From NCBI GenBank assembly GCA_013339895.1, contig JABACO010000004.1, forward strand, positions 1,060,617-1,124,616: a stretch of 64,000 nucleotides of DNA, given 5' to 3'. Within the stretch, counting starts at the first letter, position 1. The number at the start of each line of letters is the position of its first letter. The notes below the pieces were generated by a model. That model saw only the letters and a program-made list of their open reading frames with translations, ran no database searches and was not told the DNA's origin. The DNA is from Ephydatia muelleri. Taxonomy: Eukaryota; Porifera; Demospongiae; Spongillida; Spongillidae. This document shows positions 34,501 to 46,900 of the stretch, piece after piece. Both the position numbers and the translations under genes were made by a program.

Positions 34501-35257
34501 ACATAGTGGCTACTGAGGTATCACACATAGTGACTACTGAGGTATCACACATAGTGGCTACTGAGGTATCACACATAGTGGCTACTGAGGTATCACACAT
34601 AGTGAGGGACTACTGAGGTATCACACATATGAGGTATCACACATAGTCACTATGTGTGATACCTCAGTAGCCACTATGTGTGATACCTCAGTAGCCACTA
34701 TGTGTGATACCTCAGTAGCCACTATGTGTGATACCTCAGTAGTCACTATGTGTGATACCTCAGTAGCCACTATGTGTGATACCTCAGTAGTCCCTATGTG
34801 TGATACCTCAGTAGCCACTATAGACGTATGAGTGATGATTGCACTGCAATGGCTATCTTCCCCATTCTGGATACTAGGGAAGCAAGGATCCACAGACATA
34901 GGTCAAGGTGCAATGAAATGCCAATCATGTTAGAGCTCAGATCGTTGTTTCTTCATTTGTCTCCCCCACTCTGTCTCCTTTGTTTCTCTCTTTCCCTCCC
35001 TCCCCCTCTCTTTCTCTCTTCCCTCTCCTCCCTTCTCTCTCACAAACACACACTCACTCCAAACTTTCAATCTCTCTTTTCCTGCAGCTTGCCAACATCT
35101 ACCTTGAACTGGGAAGATGGGATGAGGTCAGAGTCACTCAGTTTGGGGGTTTGTGGTATTTCCCCCCCCTCCACCCTGATAGTAGGCTGAAGCCAACTTG
35201 AAGGAAACAATGAGGTCACTGATATCTTTGGGTGTTGACAAGGTATACAGAATGTAC

Positions 35258-35292
<35 letters not shown>

Positions 35293-35641
35293 TGTGGGTT
35301 GGGTACAAGTGGAGGGGACTAGAGTGAGCCAATTTTTGGGTCAGGGTAGGTGGGATGAAGGATTGGGTCTTGGATGCAGCCGCCTATTAGGACATAAGCT
35401 GAAAATGGGGGTGAAGCTGTCTGGTAATTGTCTAATTGACCATTGCACACGTGCACACACACACACCACACACCACACACATGCACACACACACACCACA
35501 CACACACATACACACACGTGTACACACCTTTCTCTGTCATCTGTTTAGGAGAATGAGTCCATAATTGAGCTTTCGCTGAAGCTGAGCAAGACGTATAGCA
35601 ACCAGAGAAAGTAAGGCATGGCATGTGGAAGGACAGCCTAT

Positions 35642-35708
<67 letters not shown>

Positions 35709-37951
35709 CCACCTGCATCCATATGTGCATGCACACATAAATATACACAGATGTGCAGACACACACACATACACATGTGCAGGTACATACAATTATACAT
35801 GCACACACGCGTATGCACACGCCATCTTTTGGCATTAATTGTACATTTGTTACAGATACGCACACATAGAGTAGAGGACAGGAAATTGTTTTGTTTACGC
35901 AGATAATGTGAAACTCTGATTACCAGCCATGTGAACTCTGATCAGTCAACTTCAATACTATAATTGTGTCCTCTGTTGTATAAGAAATGGAGGCAATTTC
36001 TTTCACATTTGAGTCGTATTTGATGCCCTCCCTCCATACAAGATCAGAGTTGGCGTCTGTGGGATTTGACTGGTGTGTGGAGACTGGCAAGAAGAAATAC
36101 GCCGAAAAACAAGACCCCGAAAGGTGGGTAGAGTTTATGTGGAGTCAGAAAGGTGGGTGGTGGGAAGGTGGCAGTTGTGGATAGTAGGGTCAGGATGTGT
36201 GTCATAAAAAGCCAACTTTTATCACCTACGTTTTGATTGGCCTGATAGTCCCCCACTTATTCAAATCCCCTTTAATAGTAACACTGGGCTGCCGTACTCA
36301 TGCTACTTGTGTTGACACCATCATACATGGTCCTGTTCCATGACACCATCATACATGCTCCTGTTCCATGACACCATCATACATGGTCCTGTTCCATGAC
36401 ACCAGCATACATGGTCCTGTTCCATGACACCATCATGCATGGTCCTGTTCCATGACACCATCATGCATGGTCCTGTTCCATGACACCCATCATGCATGGT
36501 CCTGTTCCATGACACCATCATACATGGTCCTGTTCCATGACACCATTAAGCATGGTCCAGTTCCATGACACCATTATGCATGGTCCAATTCCATGACACA
36601 ATCATGCATGGTCCAGTGGTCCTGTTCCATGACACCACCAGTGGTCCTTTTCCGGACTCATCATCGTCGATGGACCTTGCCTACTTCTTCACATAAAATC
36701 GCCTCCGCATTCAAGTGTTGGTTTAGGTACTAAACTTGGTTTAATGTTTTGGGGGTATGCGAGCAATATGCTAAAATCCCCAGGGTTGTAGCCCCTGGGA
36801 AAGCCTCACTTCCATTCAACCCTGAGCCTAGGGAAAGCCTCACTTCCATTCAACCCTGAGCCTAGGGAAAGCCTCACTTCCATTCAACCCTGAGCCTAGG
36901 GAAAGCCTCACTTCCATTCAACCCTGAGCCTAGGGAAAGCCTCACTTCCATTCAACTCTGAGCCTAGGGAAAGCCTCGCCTCCATTCAACCCTGAGCCTA
37001 GGGAAAGCCTCACTTCCATTCAACCCTGAGCCTAGGGAAAGCCTCACTTCCATTCAACCCTGAGCCTAGGGAAAGCCTCACTTCCATTCAACCCTGAGCC
37101 TAGGGAAAGCCTCGCCTCCATTCAACCCTAAAGCTCTTAAAGTCTGGGATAAGTCTCACTTACATTCAACCAATCCCCTCATTCAATCTAACACACTGTC
37201 CCCAAATATATTGACAGCTGATATGGTTCCAGGTCACACATGTACATAAAGGATGGTAGGGTGGGCAGCAATCACTCAGTCCAAAGCTGAGGGCTGCCAG
37301 CTGCATTGTTTACCCACCCACCACTCCACCTGCGCATTGACTGTACTTGTACACATGTTTGCTGTGTTCTTACTTGCACATCAATGGTAGGCGGCACCCT
37401 TCGGGCTTCTACCCTGACCTAACCACCTTAGCTTGACCAGCGTCAAGGGTTGGGGCTGACCTAATGGGGACCAGCGTTTCCCTTGGTTCCAGTCAGGCTC
37501 AGGGTAGGGGGTCAGCACCCTTACGCACACCCGACTGGCCGGCTGTCGCCTACCCCCCTTTTGGGCAAACAATAAACTATGCCAAACGCAATGGGAATCA
37601 CGATCAGAGCGCATATAGTATACCAAGCATGAGGGAGCATTCAGACAGCATTAAGTAGTTTTAGTGCTTTACTCTATACATATTACTAATTCGTACTGTT
37701 TATTGTGCATTGCTTTCATTTGAGTTTCTTCAACTATATTCCCACTGGGACTATATGTCCTTTCCCTCTGCCTTTCCCAGCCATGCCTTGTATGGTATGT
37801 GTGTGCACGCGAAAGGGCAGTTCCACCTGGCCATTGGTCAGTACCAAGAGGCAGCTTCTTCCTTCTCTGAAGCCCTCAAGATTGCAGAGTCCGTGTATGG
37901 GCTTGGACACATCCAGGTTTGTAGGGTGTGATTTAAGGTTGTGTGTGCATG

Positions 37952-38001
<50 letters not shown>

Positions 38002-38113
38002 CACACACACACACACACACACTTGCACACACAACACACACACACACACTTGCACACACACACACACACACCACACACTTGCACACACACACACACACTT
38101 GCACACACACACA

Positions 38114-38144
<31 letters not shown>

Positions 38145-38238
38145 AACTTGCACACACACACACACACATGCACACACACACACACACATGTACACACACT
38201 TGCACACTTAGCATGCTACATGCATCCTTGTACATGGC

Positions 38239-38274
<36 letters not shown>

Positions 38275-39110
38275 ACAGCTGCACATATCACAACAACACA
38301 AACAGAAGATGCACTCATTATGGAGTGATTAAATTTCATGACATATATGTACCTGCCAGGTGGCTGTGGTCTGCAATGATCTGACCACAGCTCTGGATGG
38401 GATGGGAGATGTGGAGGAAGCCGAGAGGTTGCTCAGGAGGAGCCTGGAGATAGCATCTTCTGTGAAGGACCAAGATGTGTCTGAATATGTAGCAACATTT
38501 TATTTCAATTTGGGAACCATTTTGACTCACAAAGGTACTGGTTTTCGATGTGGATATCATGGTGGTATCATGGAACAGGACCATGCATGATGGTGTCATG
38601 GAACAGGACCGTGCATGATGGGTGTCATGGAACAGGACCGTGCATGATGGGTGTCATGGAACAGGACCGTGCATGATGGGTGTCATGGAACAGGACCGTG
38701 CATGATGGTGTCATGGAACAGGACCGTGCATGATGGGTGTCATGGAACAGGACCGTGCATGATGGGTGTCATGGAACAGGACCGTGCATGATGGGTGTCA
38801 TGGAATGGGTCATTTTTCCAATTCTAGCATTATCTATTCCATCAATAGCACCTTTCCCTTCCTATATATTGTAATCTTTTTCTGCTACTCCTTTCACTCC
38901 ATAACATTCAGCTTGGGTATATCTATATTTAGAGTGTTTGTGTACCTCACCTTTGTTGATGTGGTTGTCCACTTGGACCATCTGTGTTGTGTAAACCATG
39001 TATTACTACAGAGGCTTGTGTTGTGGACTTTCCCCCTTCCTTCTGCAGGGGACAAGGGAGGTGCAGCTGAAGCCTATCAACGTGCCAAGGAGGCAGCCAA
39101 GAAAACATAG
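31570..39110 (+). CDS. TTC19: TTC19-like mitochondrial TPR protein
   Basis: Nine exons: 31570-31753, 32122-32327, 35088-35126, 35186-35242, 35549-35610, 36043-36123, 37781-37916, 38360-38534 and 39049-39110, giving 333 residues. TTC19 binds complex III of the respiratory chain and helps clear Rieske-protein fragments. Exon 1 gives an Arg-rich, acid-free leader (about 30 residues) like a mitochondrial targeting sequence, followed by a hydrophobic VYTTVIYGG stretch. TPR-like helices follow in order: [90 protein letters not shown], and [20 protein letters not shown]. Order and spacing follow animal TTC19. The start has an in-frame stop upstream. Exon 6 uses an AAG acceptor and is the least certain. 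It starts 47 bp after the ELP2 stop on the same strand. Confidence 0.82.
31870..32100. repeat. About 48-bp tandem repeat, TTC19-like intron 1
   Basis: Five copies containing CACAGCTATTTGATTTAG and CAACCATGTATTGTAAATTG, ending about 20 bp before exon 2. Confidence 0.9.
32660..32975. repeat. 51-bp minisatellite, 6 copies, TTC19-like intron 2
   Basis: Unit contains GCATACAGTGCACTCTACTG and CATTGGTACATTGGTGCTC. It is a multiple of 3, so several frames stay open; not a gene. Confidence 0.93.
32976..34370. other. TTC19-like intron 2, unique sequence
   Basis: About 1.4 kb of intron without a recognisable gene, RNA or mobile element. Only short poly-A and poly-C tracts are visible. Confidence 0.6.
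34377..34822. repeat. Inverted (palindromic) 24-bp satellite, TTC19-like intron 2
   Basis: About 11 direct copies of a 24-bp unit (CTGAGGTATCACACATAGTG core) on the left are followed by about 7 copies in inverted orientation from about 34648 to 34822. Together they form a hairpin with arms of roughly 170 bp and a small centre near 34620-34648. Confidence 0.95.
35260..35840. repeat. GT and CA microsatellites, TTC19-like introns 4 and 5
   Basis: (GT)n at 35262-35291 starts 20 bp after the exon 4 donor. CA-rich sequence lies at 35450-35525 before exon 5. A long CA array (35643-35706, then mixed to about 35820) starts about 30 bp after the exon 5 donor. Confidence 0.9.
36312..36640. repeat. 28-bp minisatellite (orientation A), TTC19-like intron 6
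   Basis: About 12 copies of a unit with core CATGGTCCTGTTCCATGACA. The same satellite occurs in inverted orientation in intron 8 (38553-38812). Confidence 0.94.
36795..37132. repeat. 34-bp minisatellite, about 10 copies, TTC19-like intron 6
   Basis: Units carry GGGAAAGCCTCACTTCCATT and CAACCCTGAGCCTA and are almost identical, which suggests recent expansion. Confidence 0.94.
37940..38275. repeat. CA array with CTTGCACA variant, TTC19-like intron 7
   Basis: (CA)n with regularly spaced CTTGCACA interruptions, starting about 25 bp after the exon 7 donor and reaching to within 85 bp of exon 8. Confidence 0.93.
38553..38812. repeat. 28-29 bp minisatellite (orientation B), TTC19-like intron 8
   Basis: About 9 copies with core TGTCATGGAACAGGACCGTG, the reverse complement of the intron 6 array. 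The array starts about 20 bp after the exon 8 donor at 38534. Confidence 0.94.
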
Positions 39111-39913
39111 TGCTTGATTGGAGAAAATGTCTGTCTTGCAAGGAACTAGTTTGTCCACAGGGTCCAGTTTTGTTACGTGGTTTAGTAGGTACATGCATTG
39201 CTGTTAGTTATCACAAGATTGTAGCAGCCATTGTTTTTAGAAACATAAATCAAAGATTTCATTGTTGCTAGGGATCAAGTTCGCTCTGTCTAGAGCAAGA
39301 ATTACAAATATAAACGAACAGAGCTGGCCGGGGCGTGTTCTAGTTGGTCATGTGTGAGACGACATCAGTGGGATCTTGTGCTTGTGATCAGTGTATGATG
39401 TGCTGGTCTTCATGAGAGGACCAAAGCCAGGAGAGGAGGCGGGAGTGACCGAGCCGGGTATGAGTGGTCTTCATTGCAAGTGGCTCAAACCAAATGGTCC
39501 ACAAGTTGCATAGTGGACGTGGTTTTTTGTGCAATGCAAGTCCTCAACAGACTTGCAACGTTCTTAGACGGGTAGGCGTAACTAGAGTCCTCTGTGACTG
39601 CAGGGTAATAAAATCCATGTACATACCTGCATTACACCAATGTACTACTGACTTGGCAAATAACATTGCTTCGATTGTAGTATTGTAGTACATCAATCTA
39701 CCACCATCATTATCAAGATTTTTAATAGTCGCTGTTCGGATAGGGTGTGGCCGGTTTGGTTGTTTTGTTTTGTTTTTTTTTTTGCGAAACTTAATTTAAA
39801 AACCTGGTGTAATATATAGTTGAATTAGATTAATTATGAGTGCACAATATAGGATCTACAATATTATGGGTAGGAGCAAGCAGTATTATTTTAAATACAT
39901 GTATAATTATATT

Positions 39914-39974
39914 GGGATCGGCATTTTTATTAAAATATGGCTAAGCAGGTCCTATATTTCGCGGAAACAATCCC
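39914..39974. mobile_element. Short remnant of the CCGCGAA miniature element family
   Basis: Starts GGGATCGG and ends with TTTCGCGGAAACAATCCC preceded by AGGTCCTA. This matches the right tip of the longer copies at 48886-49119 and 56342-56457. Confidence 0.55.
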
Positions 39975-40536
39975 ATTTATCTGAATTACTTCATTGGGTT
40001 TGCATGCATCTCGAGTTCATGACACTGCAAGCCGGACGGTGAGAGATACGGCCTGTCGTAGCTTTCGTATCTCTTCGAATGCGTAACGGTAGAGGCTGGC
40101 GTTTCCTCGGTTGCATTGCCTGTGCACGTGTTCTTGCGGCCGATTATCTGATTCTAGGGCATGTACGGGAAATTAATTAAGTCCGGTTTGTATTTTTTTT
40201 TTAAATTTGTTAATAATAATAATAATCCAAGATACCAACAAAATCGAAGTCTCACAGCAACCACCCCACACCCACACACCTCAACCCCCTCCTCCGACTG
40301 AAATAAAATTAGTTTGATTATATGGGTGCATTTGGCGTTTTCGTATCATAAAGGGGCGCGCCTGCATGCATATACTGATAACGGACGAGCTTAGTCTCGT
40401 AGTAAATCGAAAGCTAGCCTTTTGCATCTATTGAAGTGACGAATGCACTACTGCACGCCATGGACCGAGCTCCCAAGACACATTGGCACGTGATTCTAGC
40501 ATTCAATGCAACCGTCAGCAGCGTGGCCGATAGAAG

Positions 40537-40573
40537 TGATCATGTGATCATGTGATCATGTGATCATGTGATT
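40537..40573. repeat. GATCATGT decanucleotide tandem repeat upstream of CHS-1
   Basis: Four direct copies of a 10-bp unit around GTGATCATGT, about 330 bp upstream of the CHS-1 ATG. Each carries an E-box-type CATGTG and a TGATCA palindrome. A regulatory role is conjecture. Confidence 0.6.
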
Positions 40574-40900
40574 ACAATGCAAAGCAACAGGTGTATTACA
40601 ATAGATAGTAGAGTAAGATAGTAGAGTCTACTCTTATTAATATCATTGCTGTATGTTTCTGTTCCAAAGGTGCTTTCCCTCTGAGTGTTTGCATGCGGTG
40701 CAAGATGGTCTGAGGCTACGGCGCGCGCGCATACCAATGCAATGCGCATGGCCGCACGGCTACATGCGCAACGAACTTATACGTAATCGCTGATATATAC
40801 TAATATAGCCGACTGCAGCTTCCACATCTGTGCACAGTCCTACTGCTCTACCCAAGCGACGCAACGTTGAAATCACCCGTCTGGATCCGATCCGAAGAAT

Positions 40901-43900
40901 ATGAACGTGCCGTATCAGCGCGTGAACGGCGACGCGTTCGCGGAGCTTGGGAGCGTGGGCTCCGAAACGCTGCCTGTGATGAAGCTGGAGACCCTCAACC
41001 GCTGCAGGGGTCGAGTCGGGACGAACGTTCGGTCCTTCAGGGCGCTCAAGGTGGTCATAGGCGCACTCCTTCTGGTGCTGGTACTTTCCTCGGCCGTCGT
41101 CAGCAAGCTTACTCTCATCAGTATGACGTCGCGCCTCGGCTCGGCCCTCGTCGACGACGAACCGGGCGCTGCTGTTTCGCTGTACTGGCAGCTGTTGTTC
41201 GTGATAATGGTGCCCCAGTGTGTCACCTTTGTCCGCACGATGTTGCGAGGGGTGTGCGGAAAGAGAACTTCCACATTCCCATGGCCGACATTTCGGGCGC
41301 TATTGGTGGTGAGTTAGCGTAATATTTTCGTTTCGAGTACGTCTGTGCGAAAATCATTGCAAAAGTGTGTTGGAATATGAATCGGGAACCGTAAATGAAA
41401 GTATGAAAAATTGAAATTTTGAACAGCACTTGTTCGGTACGTAAACGACGAATTGACTCGCACTGTGCCCGCACACGTTTACACTTTTCATCCCATTCTT
41501 GTCGGATTGAGTTGTATGTGTTTTTTCTTTATTTTTTTTAAATTTAAACTCAGCAGTGAATCAATCGAAGTTAAAATTCATTTTGGGGAACTCAACTACT
41601 TTATAGTTTCAACTGCTGCAGATCTCCCTGCACTACATGTACCTGGTGTATCATGCTGTCATACAGTCTATGTTGAACTATACAGGAGTTAACTAACCTA
41701 ACAACGAACGGCTACTGTTATAAAAGACGGCACTACGCATGAAATATCTCACCTAGAGTGCACTAGTCGTCTGTCGCGTGCTTGACAATTTGAATCGAAG
41801 GCCAGGTAGCGTGCATGGCGTGGTTGTCGAAGCATTAAAAAATGCAGGTCATCATGGTAATGTTGTAAATGGCTAATTGTGCATGCACCTCATTCAAATG
41901 TTATGGGGGGGAGGAGGGGAGGGGCTGGAAGGGCATATTTGGACCACTACTGTGCATTCCTCGTCTGTAAGAAAATACTTCTCACGTGTCAGATTATCTG
42001 AGGGGAGGAGGGGTTGGGGGAAGGGTGTTAATCGTCAGGCTTGGCATCTCTTATCATAAAGGGAGAAAACGAATTGAAGAGTTTAGTACACAAAGTGAAG
42101 AAGGAACCATACAACTTCTTCTCGTATCTCCAATCTCATGTGCTGCTGAAAGTTGTTGATTGGATGGGGCAAAAAGTTCAAGTGTTCTTAATGGCCAGCA
42201 CTACTGGTCTGCATTGTTTAACCAGCTTTCCCGTACGATTGTTCTCAACTTACTGCGGCAGTAGAATTTGTATGTAATGTCTTATATTAATTCTTATGGT
42301 GATTGCCACGACTACGATACATGTAAATCATGTATTTCTACTCTTTGTTATTTCCAATCGTGTTTGTTTATTTCATGACTGTGTGGTCATTTTTGACAGG
42401 TGGACAGTAGGTACTATTAAATGTGTGCACTTCAGATGGTAAGGCCTGGTCCTCTAACTGCAGTTCTTTTCTATATTTCAGGGCATCGTTAGTTCCACTG
42501 TCGAAGTCATTGCAATGACCTGCCTTGTCTTCCTGGTACTGACGCACCTTCCAAAAATCTCAGCCATTTTTATCATGAATGGAATATTCATGGTCCAAGC
42601 TGTTCTGGACCTTTTTCGTGTGAAATGCTGGGAGCTCAGTGGCAGGGGAATTGTAAGATGCTTACATGCTGTTTTAGAGAACAAGATCTCCAGGATTGTC
42701 GGAATTGGGCTTCAGGTGGGCCCTATCCTTGCTGCAGCTGGGTACATCGGCTGGGCCACGAAGGACGTCATGTTGCCTGTGACACTTCCATTGTGTCTTC
42801 TCGTCATCTCGGCCGTATGGAGTACTGGGTGCCAGAGGCTGGGAACAAAAGCCAGCGCAAGGACACGTCCAGAAGCATCAGCACACAACTGGAGCTCTGA
42901 TTCGACAAAACTGAGATCAAGATACAAGTCAAGTATGTTGAGTTCACTTTGGGGTGCAAAATTGTGCAGCTTGTTTCAGTCCTATTTATCTCCACCTCTT
43001 TTTTCTTTTCTATTTGCTTGTTATTGTGATATAAAAGTATTATATTACAATGTAGAGAATACCATAGTTAATTAAACACGGTATGTGATAATTTATTAGG
43101 GGTGTGTGTGTGCAAATAATGATAGTATCTTATACTACATCTAAAGTGATCGTTTACTCAAATATCTATGCTTGTATAGGATAACAAGTATAGATATTAA
43201 CATAGTATTGGCAATGCAGAAGTGCAATATTAGAAAAGGGCAATTTACAAGTCACACAGCGTTACTTACAAAAACCCATCCACCCTTACCAAGTGATGCC
43301 ACAAAATTTGCATCCAGAAAGAAGTGTTACGGTTTCAAATGACAGTTGAATATCTGAGGACCCTATGATTTTGATATCAGTGTAGAAAGATAACAGTAGA
43401 CAATAGCATGATTCAGAACTGTGACAAAGCGGACATTCACAGTCATGTTTCTGTTGTACTGTGGCAAATTTCATCGCAGATCTCCATCTTTAACTCTTTG
43501 AAAGCCAAGTGCATATATATACATACATGCGAGAATTATCTGCATCACCATTCATGCAGTGCTGTGTGTTCTGTTGTGTTGATCAAAATCACTTTGAATA
43601 CCATTGTAGATGCATGGAAGTACAATACACTGACATGCATGTAACCCCATAGTATACAAATATGTGGTCATAGTGTAAGCACATTTTGTGTGTCCATTAT
43701 AACCACTGCACCTTTGTTTCAATAACCCATAATACGAACTGGCAAAATGGTGGTGGTGGTGGGGGGGGGGGGGGGGGGGGGGGGTGAACAAGTATGATAT
43801 ACTACACTGATCTGGGCTACGCATTCTAGTTCTTGGAGTATTGTAGTGATGCATTAGTGAAGTGAAGTGAAATCATCTGAATAATGGGGTTCTTTAGCCA

Positions 43901-46900
43901 GTGTGAGAGGAAACATAATTACTTTGTACATGTACTTATAAGGTTACAAGTGCAGCAAGCATTTGCATGCATTATAAAGTTGTGACTGATCAACTCATTT
44001 TTGCACGCAAATCATGCATGAATGGAGTAAAGTTTGTGTGTTCATGCATATACGCACATGGCGTTCAAAGAGTTAAACTTGATCTTTTTAGCATATAGGC
44101 TACACTTTTGTTCACTGTACCTCGTAGCTAATGCAAATTGGACTGAGGGACATGTGCCACACCAGAACTTGATCCCTTTATGATGATACATATTGGGTAT
44201 GGGAGATGTTATTTAATCAGGGAATTGGGAGAGTGGAAGATGGGATATGATTGATTTGTGCTGTGACTTGCGGTGCTTAAAATGGCTGGTTACACACATT
44301 CATTTGTACACAGATTTCATCAATTCGGGCATTCGGATCATTCTCTACCCAGTTGTCTCATATATCATCTTTCGCTATGCATTGACCCATAACAGGGTTG
44401 ACCCATGGTGTCTACACGAAAGCTGTTCTCTTGCTGATACATTCAAGTGGCCTGAAAAAGACATGGCTCTTTTCTTTGCCCAAATACTTGGCAGCTTTTT
44501 GGGATATATCTTTGCCTGGATTTCTTGCTGCATGGGTCTTCACCGATGGGGTCTGGCTGTTCCGCTGTTTCTCTGCACTCCCATATCTGTGGCCATATGT
44601 GTGGGTGTAATGCATTATGACAAATTTGAGTTGTTTCCTGAGTCCCTTGTACACGTGAATCATGTCGTAAGCAGCACAGTATTTTTGCTGTGGCTAGGGC
44701 AGATGTTGGTGGTGGGTTTTTCAATCTGGAAGGAGAAGAATGTCATCCTTGCCAAGGACAGTAGTATGTTTGTTTCCCCTCATTATGATGGCGTTCTACT
44801 GGAGCAGCAGATACTACTCAACAGAAAAGTTGAAGATGTAAAAAAAAAGCCAAAAAAAAAGGAGAAAAAAACAGTGTTTGTTTGCTCAACCATGTACAGA
44901 GAAGACAGTGACGAGATGGAGCAGATGTTATCTTCTATACATAACCTGGCATGCTACTACAGTGAGGAGAAGGACAAGAACCAAGACCCAGAAACCTGTG
45001 ACCATTTCGAGTCTCACGTTTTCTTTGATGGTGGCGTAAACGGAGACAGTTTGACCCATTTTGCACTCCAGCTAGTCTCCCTTCTTGAAAAATCACTGAG
45101 CGTTGACATAAAGGTATGCCAAAGATTCAAGACACCCTACGGATACAGGTTAAGCTGGCTTGTAGAAAATGCGATGCCTTTTTCAATTCATCTGAAGGAC
45201 AATACAAAAATCAAAAACAAGAAAAGGTGGAGTCAAGTGATGTACATGAACTATGTGTTGAATCACCGTATACCAAGCGACACACCCGCGCTGAACGGAA
45301 ACAGCACATTCATTCTGACGACTGATGCCGACATCCGGTTCACTGCAGAGTCTGCTGTGGTGCTGCTGGACATGTTGGACTCTGATCCCCAAGTGGGAGC
45401 GGTCTGTGCTAGGACACACCCCCAGGGTTCCGGTCTCCTATACTGGTACCAAGTGTTTGACTATGCAATAGGTCACTGGTTCCAGAAGGCAGCTGAGCAT
45501 GTTCTAGGATGCGTTCTGTGCTGTCCTGGGTGCTTCAGTGCTTTTCGCTGCTGTGCTCTGAATAGTGTCCTTGAAACATACTCCACTGAAGTTTCAAATT
45601 CCAAGGCGACTGAATTCCTGACCAAAGACATGGGTGAGGACCGCTGGCTGTGCACCCTGCTGGTGGAGAAAGGCTGGAGACTCGAGTACTGTGCGGTGTC
45701 CGAGAACCACACCCACTGCCCCGAAGACTTCGATACGTTCTACAAGCAACGCAGGAGGTGGATTCCTTCAACTGTAGCCAACCTATCTCTCTTGATTACT
45801 CAAGCGTCTGAAATCACCCGGGGGAACGACACTGTGTCCGTTCTATTTGTGCTGTTTCAGGCAGTTCTAGTTTTCTCCACTGCGATATCTCCAGCAACTG
45901 TCATCTTGGTTATTGCCTCTGGCTTTGCATCAGCTTATAAAGTGTCTGACTCAGCTGTAATAGCCCTCATTGTCCTCCTATTGTTACTGAGCATTGCGTA
46001 TGGACTGTTCTGCATATATGGCAAACCACAGCACCAGCTGGACGTGGCGAAGTTTGCAAGTCTTATCCTTGTGATTTTCATGGGGGTGGTGTTTGCAGGG
46101 AACTTGAAGAATATGATATACGATGCTGTCACCCTCATCAAGGATTGCAGCAAGTATGAAGCTTGTATGAATGCTGTGAATGGGACATTCATGTTTCCTC
46201 TGACCCCATCCACCATGTATCTTACCCTCTTCACGCTGTTATTCATCATTGCCGGTCTTGTTCATTTCAATGAGTTCAGCTGCCTGATCCATGGAGTGTG
46301 GTATTTCCTTGCGCTGCCCTCTGGATATCTGCTCCTTTTGATCTACTCCGTTGCAAACCTTGACGACAGGAGTTGGGGGACTAGAGAAGCCAGCAGTGCT
46401 GGAGGTCAAGGGGGTGGGGTTGGGTCTTTTAAAAAATATCTAGACTTGGGTCTGAACAAGATTGTGGGTCGTTGGACAAATAAAACTCCGGATGTTAAAG
46501 AGAACAGGCCGCCTGATCAATCTACTGGTCCCACTACCCAAAATGGTGAGATGTAAATCCTTTGTGTAAAGACTTTTTTCATATACTCTATTTTAGGAAT
46601 TGCACTCAAAGTTGCTAATAATCAAGTAGTAGATGATGCAGTCAGAAGTCAGTACGGTAAGCCCTGAACATTCGTCTCGTACCATACTGCAGCATATTTC
46701 ATGTACCAGAAATACTGGTGAATGAAAGGGAGTTCATGTTGTCGGACCAAGTGCGCCAATGGCTCGCAGATGTGGAATGCCCACTGGAGTATGTGGATTT
46801 GTTTGAGAGGCATGGCTACTTCAAACTCAGCTTTATAGCCGGAATGACAGCTGAGGTATTACCATGTCTTTACGTTGTGGTCTATTATATGGAGAGGCCT

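Larger units (their letters stand above)
39111..40900. other. Intergenic, TTC19-like / CHS-1
   Basis: About 1.8 kb with no gene that I can support. It contains a 61-bp remnant of the CCGCGAA miniature family (39914-39974) and a tandem GATCATGT block (40537-40573). A TATA-like GATATATACTAATATAG lies at 40790-40807, about 100 bp upstream of the CHS-1 start codon, and could be its core promoter (weak inference). Confidence 0.5.

Noticed and set aside
37381-37560. Possible tRNA-like or SINE-like segment with GGTAGGCGGC...GTCGCCTACC ends
   Set aside because: The ends are complementary, which suggests another miniature element, but there are no A/B-box or cloverleaf features, only one copy in the window and no clear duplication, so I did not annotate it.
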